A DNA stretch of 64,000 nt from Lojkania enalia (taxonomy: Eukaryota; Ascomycota; Dothideomycetes; Pleosporales), in assembly GCA_010094045.1 (NCBI GenBank), contig ML986643.1, positions 162,030 through 226,029 of the forward strand. Reading direction: 5' to 3'. Positions 35,578 through 47,400 of this stretch are shown one piece after another; position 1 is the first letter of the stretch, and each line of letters opens with the position of its first letter. A program made the position numbers and the translations under genes. The notes beneath the pieces were generated by a model. The model searched no databases, was not told the DNA's origin, and saw nothing but the letters and a program-made list of their open reading frames with translations.

Positions 35578-38500
35578 CTACGCTATAATGTCTTAAGGAG
35601 GAAAGTAGAGTGACGATAGGACAAGGCATTGAGAATTGTGAAAGCTTTTTAGATTGTATTGCTTTCGGCATCAATGTATTAGAGTATAATAACTCACAAT
35701 AACCTTTTCACGATATAGTTTTAATCTTCTAACAACTTGACAATGTCTTTAAGGGATCCTCCTTGTTGTTAGGCAAATGTAAAAACTGAAACCATGGGTA
35801 CATTAAAATAACTAGCAAGACATATTTGCACGATTAGACCAATACCACTAGCACTTGATTCAAGTCATGATTTCGTCTTAAGCTGTATATTCTATACATT
35901 GTGAGAGTGATGCAATGATTAGAGACGTGATAGCCGCGCCATGACACAGCTATTGCGCTGAACGTCACACTCGCCGCGTTGCGTTGTCATTTGGAACGCG
36001 CTCTTCCTTTAAACGTCCCCTAGATTGTGGTTGATTACGACCCTTCGCAAGTTTCTTATTGATACTTGGAGCGATTGAGATCCCTTTGGCCCACAAAAAT
36101 TGGAGCTTTGCTAGCGTATGGTCCGGAGAAACCCTTGCGCTGAATTTCTTCCATACACGGGAATAAAGCCGTGTCATCCCACGCAAGGGGCCGGTCATTA
36201 GAACCCAAGCTCCAAAGCTTGGAACAGAGATATCCCTGTTTATCCCTGTCCATCTGCATAGTAACATGCAAATATGATTTAATTAAAAAGACATGGCGCC
36301 GTTTTAGCCTGGTTTTACTATGGAAACATTTGGCGATTTGACCGAGATTGACGGGTGGCAAACGATAGATCGTGCACAAAGTGTAATTGTGAGCTAACTA
36401 GAGGCTTATCGAGGCGCGTATGGGTCCGAAATCGGGCGGATTTCGTATTAGCGAGTGCGCGATTTATCTGTTTATGCTGTCGGGTGGGGGAGCCCCGTTG
36501 CTAGCGCCAGGGGCGGCCGTCGCTCGGACCAGCAGCCTGTCTATATAAAGGGCCTCGCCCTTCCCTCCACCCTCTCACCCCGTTTTCTACTTTTCCCCTA
36601 TTGCAGCGCAGCATATCAATCCTGAACATTAACATCTCATGCTCGTGATGTACAGCAGATGAGCTCTACGTGTAAAGTGTTCCTCTTGCGAACGTCGGCT
36701 CGATGCATGTGAATTTAGAGCTAGGTTCTCTACTAAGGCTAGGAAAATGCCGTATACTGACTGTCCGCGAACGCGCTGACCCAAAAACATAGTGGCCATT
36801 TGCACCGAACACGTCATATCCATTCTCAAATCCAAACAGGATAACCGTCATGGGTCCCCCTTTGATCAAACATATCACTCTAAAAGTAGACCTACCGCAT
36901 CTGATGTGGTGCGCGCCGAGCCCTTTGAATATTAAAATTGTCGATCTAGAAAGACGGTGTACGGAGACGAATGGGCTGAGCCGCGAGCAATTCGGGCTTA
37001 ACATTGTCATCCTACCCCATATTTAATGGACGCCGCCCAGAGGTGACACACAGGAAATGGAAGTAGATGAGGTGACTGAGCCTATTGTGACAATGGACGG
37101 AGAGAACTAGTTATTTAATGCGATCATGGAAACTGCCGCACATTGGAAAGGGCAAGTCGTGGGATTATTAAAACAATCTATGGTCTACAAGTTCCGCTTC
37201 AGTGGCATGGGCACGTTCTTTTAACTCTGACAGGAAGCCTTTGACGAATCCGCGGCTCGTAAGATTTGAAGAGTCAGAAACGCAATCTGAATGATACGCA
37301 TTAGGCTCCCATCACACCAGCCCCTTGGTCGTATAAATGGGGGGAGATGAAGAGGGGTAAAAGCTGTCAGAAACTGAAACTCTAATTGACGATTACTCGC
37401 ACGCTCTAAGCCACTGTTGTACGATTTGCCGAAAATGAGTTGAATTTCTACATAATATGAAGTAGAATCGACATCTGATGATACTTGATCCTGTCATCGC
37501 ATCTGCATGCCGTTATCGGTAGGATGCTGAAAGAGAATCAAATGTTAAAAGGCTTGTTGCGAAAGGAAGAAGCTCTCAGAGCACAGCCACCTTTTGGTGG
37601 CTATGAATCGGGGAATATAGCATGTGATAACTGCTGTGCATCAAAAAGTTTGCCAAGCCTGCCGGGTTTGCGTAAGACTTCCTAACTGGGCATCACCTCC
37701 CTGGAACTCCTCTACACCTTATACTTTTCACAAAATACCTTGACATACCACAATCTCACACGCATCCATTGCCCTTGTTCAGATGCTACGTCGCTGGGAG
37801 CAATCTAGAATGCCTCCACGTCCGGGGTCGGTCCTTTCCGCCCCAGCTGCGATTTCAGCTGTTAAAGTGCGCGCGAATGAATGCCTTTAAGGCTCACTTG
37901 CCACTTTTTACAGTTCCTACAGAGCGCCTTCTACAGTCCTTCTACAGTCCTTCTGGCTTCATAGCATCGGCAAATATACCTACCATCAAACTTCAAGACG
38001 CAAATGAGAACTGACGATTGACTTCAACAAGCACAGCCGGCTCATCAAATTGTGACTGAATGCCTCCAATACTCATCGGCTTCCGTATCTTCCCCTATCG
38101 GGGCTCGTTCCTGGTGAGTCTAATAGTTAAATTGGCGACGCAATCAAGTAAAACTAATAGCTACCTTCAATGACATTAGCCCGCCGAACCGCACCTGAAC
38201 GCCGCTACCTCCGCGCTACTTACAGCCTCCACTCCTCCACTCCTAATGCGACATATTCTATCGCTGGACGGATTGGTGACTCTACTACTTTTACTCCTTT
38301 TGCAGTGCATGTCAAAGACTCTACCCCTATAACTCCTTTGTGGCACCCTCCATTACGACTCAAACTCGAAAAGATCGGTAAGCCCGCTTACCCATATTTG
38401 AATTGTTACGAACTGACATCTATTTCTCACTAATAAGGACCTTGCACTTGTATGTGCGTTACCCCTACGAGGACGGTTCCGGAACCCCGCCTGGGAGGTT

Positions 38501-40895
38501 ACTTTCCACATAAAATGCCCAGAACCGAAGTTCTCAGCGGAGGCGAAACGACCGTGGGTATACGCGGAGCCCGAGCACTACTACCTACTGTATGCTCTAC
38601 TTGGGTAACGAAATGGTATACAAGTATAATCTAGTGCTGCATGTATACGAGGATGGCTTTGGCTGATTTCAAAGCCTAGATGTGGCGCACAGTCGTCAAG
38701 AACAGCTCGGCTGGTCCCTACCTAGCCGATTTCTTTTATACTACGCTAAGGATGATGCGGGGACTATCTCCGGTATAGGCATAGTGGGCAGGTAAATACA
38801 ACCCCTTAGCATCACTGCTTGTCGTGTTGTTCTGCTTGCAGCACTCATCCAAGGAATATGAATACAACGATAGCATTAGCTGATCTTTATGACTAGGTGC
38901 GGTGCACACTTGTGCAGGGCGACTTTTCCTTTAAAGGCAGCTTAGTAATCCATTTCTTGAAAGGATTTCTTGTGGCAGGTAGAGCGGCATGAGGTACCAA
39001 ACAACCGAATTTTTATACTACCTTCGAAGGAACTGAAGACTGCTCCTTGCTCTAGTCCCGAACGTGCAAGAACTCAGAACCATACTTCTACACCCAGATA
39101 TAGTTGGTTGGTAATGGTTTGGATACTACGGATAGTGTAGTGGGACTGACTATCTGAGTTGAGATTATATACCTAGACTGGCGCTTGCTAATTGCCACGA
39201 CACCTGTTATTTCCATGCTTCCCACCCGCTCAACAGCGAGGGTATGTATAATTAATCGTAAGCATATTTATTTGCTCCAACTATTTCGAATACTTCTGAC
39301 AAGTCTAGAGAAAACATCATTCCTTCCACCCATCAGGTTATCTTGTAGAGCTCTATGAGCAAGCTTAGCGTCGAATATTTCTTCCGCAGGTAAACAATCT
39401 ATCCTTGTTAATAGGACACGCTACCCCGCCCGCGCACGACCGTTTACTGTTAGTTTAACAGGCTCTGCGATCCATAGGCTGGTTCTTAACATGAGCAGAT
39501 GCAACGCCTCCCTTTACACGACGCGAGCTATTCCTTCGCAGCGCAACCGACTCCGAGCCGCGTAACCATGCCCTCAATTCGTTTCTCCCTAGCATTGGAA
39601 TTCGTCGGCGCTATACTACATCAATATAATCATAAAGAGCATCCATCACTAAGAGCAGCATGGCTGTGATATGTTCGCCGAGAGATGGTAGATGGCAATA
39701 CATCTCGGCTGTCCCTGGCTTCTTAGGTCTTCTTTTGGGTGGTAGCTCAAAATCGTAGTTTCGCAAAGATTGATATGGGCGGGTACGGCTGCATAAGATT
39801 CTAAGTAACCCAAGAATCAATAACTATATGTTTAATTGGGAGAAAGGGGCAGCTTATCGACCATCTCCGGTCGACAGGGAAGATAGGGGGCAGTAGCAGA
39901 GCTGCTTGGAGTCTCAAACACACGAACTACCGACGACAAGACCATCCCACAGGGCAACCTGCCGTGCAAGCACAACAAAACCCAATAGCTGTCATCCATT
40001 TGGGGGGCGTGGGTAGTTTATCGACTAGAAATGATTGAAGGGGTCGTACGATATATACAACTTTGCGGATCAATTTGGTATACCATGCAAAAAGTTGTCG
40101 TAGATGTAAATACACCACAATAGATATATTCTTTCCATCTCTATAGTATGGCTCAAGCGCTCCTAGAATGGCTTTGCCCAACATCTTCCTTCTTTCCTTC
40201 ACATTGTGATACCACAAATACTCTAGTTTCACCTGAGGCGCCTTCGGGGTTGTATAAACCGCTATCTACTAGTTTTAGAGTGACATTTCTTCGGCGCGTA
40301 TTCGTCGCGCCGGGGTTTTAGGAGGTCTTGGGTCTTGAGGTAGGTTTCGAAGTCTCGTTCGAAGGCGAGGAGTGAGCGCCTGAGGAACGTCGTTGGGAAG
40401 TTGTGCGACATCTTCCCAGAAATATCTGGGGATATGAAAGGACTAGAAGGTGATTTAGTAGAGGGTTTTGTAAATAGAGCGCGAGGCACGGATCGAAGAA
40501 AACGAGGATTTCTGGAGACGAAGAAGGCTTCATTGGGAGTCGGTAGGAGAGGACGGAACTATCGAAAAAGGTAGTTGTAAGTTTTTTAGAACGTATGACC
40601 ATGCCTCTTGGGATTTTGCTTTTTAAGCTTCCGGTAAATTAAGAAGAAATTTTGTGGGCATGTGATAATGTCCTGAGGTTTCGCAGATCATTAAAATACT
40701 GTGAGAACACTAAGTAGTCCAATTTATGCTTTGGAACATTGATACTAGAGCGTTGTAGAAGGAATTTAAGCCCTTTGTGAGGCTGAGTGATGCAACAGGC
40801 ATGTCACCAACCGCCAAAGTTTCTAGGGCGACCCACTGGGCAAAACAAAGGCCTATTCACTGCTCCGCTTCACCTGAAAGCCCCTTGAAAGGCCC
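35578..40895. other. gene-poor region, no gene seen
   Basis: No supported gene over 5.3 kb. It holds an isolated promoter-like sequence at about 36480-36610 (separate entry) and a second TATAAA near 37335. A minus frame ending at 40262 has a charged, plausible C-terminus but no recognisable family. CTTCTACAGTC is tandemly repeated near 37928-37955. Confidence 0.4.
36542..36550 (+). promoter_or_regulatory. isolated TATA box with GC-rich upstream and CT-rich downstream sequence
   Basis: TATATAAAG follows a GC-rich stretch (36483-36530). It precedes a pyrimidine-rich tract with CTCTCACC and CTTTTCCCC (36560-36600) of the type seen at fungal transcription starts. No plausible coding region follows, so this may be the surviving promoter of a lost gene or element. 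Confidence 0.3.
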
Positions 40896-41026
40896 AAAAA
40901 ATAACAAAGAAATAACTATAAAGGTTAGATTCGAACTTGCGAACAAAAACAAACTGTCAAAAACACCACCCGCGATCTTTTTCGATCGGGAAACCTGGAA
41001 GAAGTTAGCAATGTTCAACTACGCCA
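40896..41026 (-). ncRNA. second pol III-like unit (A box, B box-like, T6)
   Basis: Minus strand: A-box-like TGGCGTAGTTGA (41026-41015, 11 of 12 to consensus), B-box-like GTTCGAATC (40936-40928) and T6 at 40901-40896. The A-to-B spacing is about 78 nt. The arrangement and orientation match the units at 32700-32883 and 50286-50435, but the intervening sequence is not clearly alignable and no cloverleaf was found. Confidence 0.22.
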
Positions 41027-43063
41027 CTCGACAAGATTGCCACCCTTGCCGAGGGCGAAAGTTTTGTTCTCATAAAACCCTTATATATATGTGCTAGTTA
41101 ATGGAGAAAAAATAAATTTAGTGTACGGTCCCAGAAAGCATGTAAGTGAAATAGGCGTATTGCGTCGCTGGGGGCACCCGACTAGCGCGCAGCTCTCACC
41201 CTCAAATTGGAAAGTTATAAGTACGCTTGCTAATTTAATCTTGCGGCTGCCACCAAGCAAATCATTTACGAAGCAACTTAGTAATTCAAAACCCTTTTCC
41301 TCCCTTATTCAGTTGTCAAACGGGGTCTAACGATGTTGAAGCCCATGCTAATTGTTAGGACTATACCCAATATTAGATTTCAAAACTCCCGAGATATTGC
41401 TACTTTCCGTCTTTCTACCCTAAATCTATTCTCTTTATAGACCTTTGTACAACATCAGAGCGACTTTAGCCTATTACCCTATACCTCTATCGATATTCTT
41501 TATAATGAGAAGTCGAGTCTTCGTTAAGTCAGTCTTGGTCTCTAAAACGTCTTACTCTGACGCTATTAAGACAATTCAGGACGCCTATTATGTAATGAAA
41601 TCAAATCTTACGAAGTTCGCCTCGGTAGTGTTTAGGGAAAGGAGGGCAATTAGATATTCTCTAACATTCCACCATACAAAGATGAGGATCGAATTCACGT
41701 TATCAGTAAATCCCTGAGGTATCACTCAGGAAGTTTCTCCGTCTATTCCAACGACTTTTGCATCGGCAACTTCCTTTCATCCTTCAGCTGTGCTACCAAC
41801 AGAATGAGAGGAGAAATCCACAAATCTAGGAAGCTGCCAAGTCCGCCGTGTATTATCTTTCCCATTGTCTGGTGCAAACTTAAGAAGGCACGCAATCAAA
41901 CTATGCATAACCGAAGTAGGTGTCCTTATTGATTTTCCTCATATCTTCATTCCTATCAGAGTATTACCTATGCCTTGTTGGGGTGGGCGTTTGAAAGGCG
42001 TAGAGATGGAAATTTTGAAATGGAAGCGATAGTTTAAGGTTACACTCGAGTACTCATATTTTTACCATTCTATTTCGTGAAGGATAACTACTTACCCGCG
42101 GAGGACTGAAAATCGAATTGATCTATGCGTAGGTCCGCTTCTCTAAATTGTCAATGTCGAATTGTCAGCCAGGCCCCTAGCCTAATTCTCACACTAGAGA
42201 GATGTTTGCAACCTAACTTTGTAATGACGCGTCTGTTTCTTTCTCTTTCCAGAATTAAAATATCCACGAAAACCGAGTTACGCACGGCACTACTCGAGAA
42301 ACCGGATGAAAAACAATAATAGCCTTGCTCTGTTTATTTCGTAGATATAATTCTTAGTTACCAGGATCATATGATCTATAGCCCGATATAAAGCCCACTT
42401 ACCCCTTGAATTAGTCGTCTAGACAACAACGAACTTATTCCAGCCCCTGCACTACACTCTCTATCTTTCCTCCCCTTCTATCTCCTCCCGCACCCCTGAG
42501 ACTTTCGGTTCCTTGCTTACTATTTCTCGTGGCCCTACTCTACAATTAGAGTGTGACGGCATAATATGTGCTTGCGCTACTTTGTGTAAACTAAGCCAGG
42601 CTCCCTTGTATCTTTTGGCAAGTGATTTCTTCTCTACTGTAAAGTCTCATGTATTCGTTTTGCTTCTATATAATATTACGCTAGGATAACCAAAATTGTT
42701 TCTCATTCTATTAAACCAACAAGTCTTGAATTTTTAAGTTGGAGTGAGACGTCATCACTGCTTGCTTGTACTTTGCGATAAAGGCCCCCGCTGACTACAC
42801 TTAGGAAGTCCCCCTTAGCTTTCTCGTAGCCTCCGTGGCGAGGAATTGATCTATTCTTCCCCTCACGAAACTCCCTGACAAACAACTCAATAAGTACTCT
42901 CTGTCCCATCCGTATATCCTCAAGTTGCTTCGTATTTCTCGTGAGAGCTTCAACAGTGCTGGTCGACGATTTGTTATATATACGCCTTTTATGAGATGCC
43001 CTACTTCCAGAGGATGAGTAGCCAAAAAAGACCCCAATCGAACGATTTCATGCACCGACATTA
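41027..43063. other. gene-poor region, no gene seen
   Basis: Short frames without recognisable motifs. AT content rises towards 42.5 kb. Confidence 0.45.
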
Positions 43064-43870
43064 GTGTCGGAAGAAGATATTACAATTCTAGATCCGGATG
43101 ATAAAGATTTTGCATGATATACTATATGGAGGCGCGAGTACGAGGGTAAGGAAGCTAAATACATCTAGAAGATTAAGGCCTATAAAGCCATTAACAGTGA
43201 GATTGCCTGCAAAATTGACAGCAAGCACCTAGATCTGATTATGGATTTCGATACCCCTTACGAGCGCCTCGAATCTCTCAAGAAACATCTCTGGTCGACA
43301 GTGGGAGAGCGCAATGATCAGTCACGAGTGCGCTATCGATATTTGCCCATGAGGCTACGGAGAACCAACCTGGATGGCTGGTTTGAAGAATGGCTATCAA
43401 TCGTACGATTGCTAACACAAGCTTAGATGCTAGAGGCAGAGGATAATCGTATGTAGGAGGCCTTTATTCAATCGATCCGTAGATTAGATAATATCTAGTC
43501 AGCAAATTAGCTTCAAGAATTGATAAAATTAGAATAGAAGGGTAGATGTTATACACCAATTAATGATCTAATTGCCAAATTCGTATCGTACTATCGGAGA
43601 ACGAAGCCAATAAGATCATCGATTGGTTTATTTGGGACACTAGGCGCTGTTATACTAACCAACACTATATTAGACTCGAATAAGCGATCTAATAAGAAGC
43701 CGCAGTACCTCTATAAGCTTATGCATCGATTCTCTAATTACCACCATGTGATTCAGAGCAATGGGCCTGCAAATTGGCGGTCGAATCGATATGTATAGAA
43801 GAAATTCAATGCGCTGCGTAATGAGCTAGAAGCTAACCCAATCACTTGAGCCTTGAGTAGAGCTATAGCC
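43064..43870 (+). pseudogene. degenerate Ty1/copia-type gag
   Basis: One frame runs from a GTG at 43064 (M to V) through SEEDITILDPDDKDFA, then KHLDLIMDFDTPYERLESLKKHL near 43220-43280 (UBN2-type gag core), then LGAVILTNTILDSNKRSNKKP near 43640-43700. A knuckle block reads YLYKLMHRFSNYHH, where I expect C residues in place of Y. About ten internal stops occur, mostly TAG. These fit CAG to TAG, and TGC/TGT to TAC/TAT fits the Cys losses; both are RIP-type transitions. No frameshift is needed over 800 nt. No pol follows, so the element is truncated. Confidence 0.8.
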
Positions 43871-44278
43871 TAGGCAGGTTAGGCAGCTGAGGCAGAAAAG
43901 TCATCATATACCGTACGTATATGCTGTACTACAAGTAGCAACTGCAAGCAGAACAGAACCTCGCCCATACTGATCGATCGATGGAGTCTTAATCCTGGGT
44001 CAAATATATATGTGACCAATACAAAAAGGAACTGGAAATATACTAGGAAAGCCACGCCGACTGAAAGCAAATATGCAGGACAACAACTCCTACAGATCGA
44101 CGAGTGGGACAACGTAATCCTTAGGGCTAGGATGCTGTACGGAAGAGCTGATATACGATCGAAACCTGCGGCCTATATTCCAGGATTTTTAACCAGCGTT
44201 GAAGGGCTATCAAAATGCCGAAACCTAGATTATTTACTTTGATTTAGGGCGTGATTGCCTATAACAGGGCGATATATC
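43871..44278. other. spacer between gag remnant and solo LTR
   Basis: No recognisable feature. The short frame 44012-44242 is unassigned. Confidence 0.4.
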
Positions 44279-44283
44279 GAATA

Positions 44284-44486
44284 TATGGTGAGAGGCGAAT
44301 CTTGTCTCAGGGAGGGAGATGAGGAGCTGAACTGGTTGATTGAGGATGGCCAGCGGGCCGTATTTATGTACATGAAAAAGGGGTATATCAGCTGATATCC
44401 AGCGTGATATCCAGCGTGACATCGACCGTGATATCGTACGTCGATATCTGATACAGCTCGGCAGACTAGCCAAAATCCCCATAACA
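44284..44486 (-). mobile_element. solo LTR, copy 2 (203 bp), TSD GAATA
   Basis: Same family as 29778-29981. It begins TATGGTGAGA, with the terminal TG changed to TA, and ends CCCCATAACA. The flanking duplications are GAATA at 44279-44283 and 44487-44491. It lies 400 bp after the copia gag remnant, but its own target duplication shows it is an independent insertion. Confidence 0.88.
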
Positions 44487-44491
44487 GAATA

Positions 44492-47400
44492 TCATCTGAA
44501 ACCTCGAATATCAGAATAGGCACTGGCTGGTTGATATCAACGATAATATGAAGCCGAGTAGTAGCCAACAATCGATATACTCTACTAAGTATCAAGAATC
44601 GAGAGCGAAGCCATCCTATCAAGAGAGACAGCCACTAGCCATCGCGGCGGGTCATGCACATCAGATATTCGCTCATGCAAGCCCATCGCCAATATATAGA
44701 CAGGTTCCCTCTCGGCGGGGAAAGGGGGTATCCCTGCAAAAGCACGCTACTACCGTTCCTCCTTGATTTTGTTCGTGTCGCGAATAGTCGTAGTATTGAC
44801 AGTGGGACGATACTCGAGGGCGCGGGACTCTTTCCGGAGGCATAGGAGGATGACGGCGAAATGGTTATCTGGAGCTATGAGGTTAGACCTGAAATGATTT
44901 GATCGTCAATTCTTTTTGCTGAGGGACGTACCAAAAATGTTGAACGCTGCAATTCATAATCTTAGTATAAATAGCGTCTCCTGTCCAGCTCCTATCACTG
45001 TGTCCCTAATGAAACTATTTTCCTAACACTCTTACTCGCCCACTATTCACATGTTGGCAGTAGAAGAGTAATGTTTAGCTGTGAAGACTCTCGATTTCTG
45101 CCCATCCAATTGCCTAAATGCTAACACGGCCGCGTCGTCGGATATGACAAGGTCTCGTTGTGGAACTCAGCAGATTGAACAATTGTCTCGAATTCGGCGC
45201 GCTTCTGGTCAATAGTCCTTAGATCGGGAAACAGTCCCTAAATCCGTTTAGTGTTGGGGGGGGGGAACTGCAGCGAGTGCTGACCATGGAGGGTGCTGAG
45301 TGTTCTAGAAAAGTTAGCCGTACTCATGATATGGAGCTTGACTGTATTAATTCCAGGAGACGGAAAGGATCCGCTACTTGAGGATTTTCTTCTCGATATG
45401 ATGTACTATATCCTGACTATATTATATTTTGGAAGCTTTCAGGGGGTATCAAAGGCCGCCAGACGAATCCGGCCATGGGCAGGGCCGAGTGTTGCACGGA
45501 GATTGAACGTACTTGAGCGCTTGACGGGATAAAGTATGCCGGACACAGGATAACGGTCGTTGAATATAGCAGAAGCGTCGTTAATGGGCTCCTGGGTCTA
45601 TCGTCTTATATCGACTCGGGATCGAGAGAAGAGTGTCTGACTTAGGAGGCAAGCCCGAAAGATCCGTACTCTGCCTTAACGGTGATTACGAGATATCCTG
45701 TGATCGTCTTACTACACCGAATGAGCTTAGGTGCCAGAAAGTGAGTGATAGTTGAGGTGCTGTGGAACGGTTAGCCTGTCAGAGCCTGATACTGATAAAC
45801 GTCGTGCGGACCCGGCCGGGTGGCTTCCTATGTTGCTGGAATATGTGTACCTTAGGTCGAGAATAATCTACGGGCCTTGAGGCTCATATAGGTGATGACT
45901 TTCTAGGTTATAGGACTAGACAGCTTAGTGGAGCCGCGGCTTGGGGAGTTGCTCATGCCGTCTAATTAGCCTCATGGAGACTCCCGCGCCAAGGAGGAGC
46001 GCTCTAGCTTGGGGTGACCGCCAGACTAACTTTTGGGGGCTTAGCAATTCGAAAATGTTGAGGTAGTCACGGCCCTCGGAAGGGTCATATTGTCAAATGT
46101 GTTTCTAAATGAGAAGGCACGTCTGGGAACTTGCACTCGCAATGATGGGCGCTCGTTTAGTGGCCGTTCACGTGCGCCTCTCCGCTCTTCACTTCGTCTT
46201 TCATGATCTTGCCACCTCGCTCCGACTTCCTCTTCACAATCAACACCAACCGTTTTGCCCCGATACAACGCCACTGTCATCAAGGATACTACGCATTCCT
46301 GCTGCTTCCTACGCTACCGACTAGAAATATTCCTAGGACGAAGAGCTAGTAGCGGCCGCCGTACAGCATTTTGAAAATATTTCCTTTTGCGCTACCGGAT
46401 CCAAGTTAGAGCTGTTGCCTTTGGCAAGATCGGTGCCCGGAATTTCACGAACCATACGTTGCAACGCATTTGAAATAGGTCATCGACGTTTCGTCCGACT
46501 CAAGCGGCAGAGCGCCCGTGTGCTTGAGCAGCTGATTCGTCAACTATTAGGCACAGTTCGAGCCAGCACGCGGAAACAATGTCATGTACCCTCCCATATA
46601 CTGTCAATCCATGCTTCCAAATATGACCAGACGACTCTCATATTTAAAAGATACGGACCCGAACATAGAACCCGAACATGCTTAGGTTCTTTCGAGTCAC
46701 TCAGAGAGTGCCACCTACGGGGAGGTGGGAGCGGCCGTCATCCCCACTTCTTTTCACCATGAAATCATAAGGCGCAAAGTCCCCAAAAGTTCCACAGCAC
46801 ATGTGGACTCTAATCGTGTCGAAAGCCATGGCTTTGGCTAGCAAGAGATAATTCTAGAGGACTCAAGAGTTGAGAAGCAGGAGTCGCCCTCGTTGCATCG
46901 CCATCTCGTTTCACAACATGACACCTTCAAATCTGAAGACCCAAGGACTAAATTGACCAGAGCCGGTCTAAAATTCTATACACGGATTATTGGAATAGTC
47001 TTATGGCACAGGTGGATACAATAAGATCGCACGCCCAGAGATGTCCGAACACAATGGCGTTTGTCGTTTCGAGAGCTTCACTAAGCATGGCGATTTGCGG
47101 ATTTCATGTAGTGCCTGCTTATGAACAAATATGTAAATGCGTCAGCGAAGAGGCGGCGCACCCAGGAAGCTCATAGCAAGAATCCTGCATATATCTTGTA
47201 GAACCGTCTCGTCAAATGTCCTAGCATTCGGCTGGTCGTCGAAATGACATCAACATGGATTCTTGACAATGCCAACATTTTAAACCGCATCCATTTTCCA
47301 CTGGGCCCTTAATTCCCCCGCATTGAGAAGTTTGCGGCGAGGATGCTTCTAGCTTTTACGCATATCATTCTTGTTAGACGACTCCATAGAAACCCCCCCG

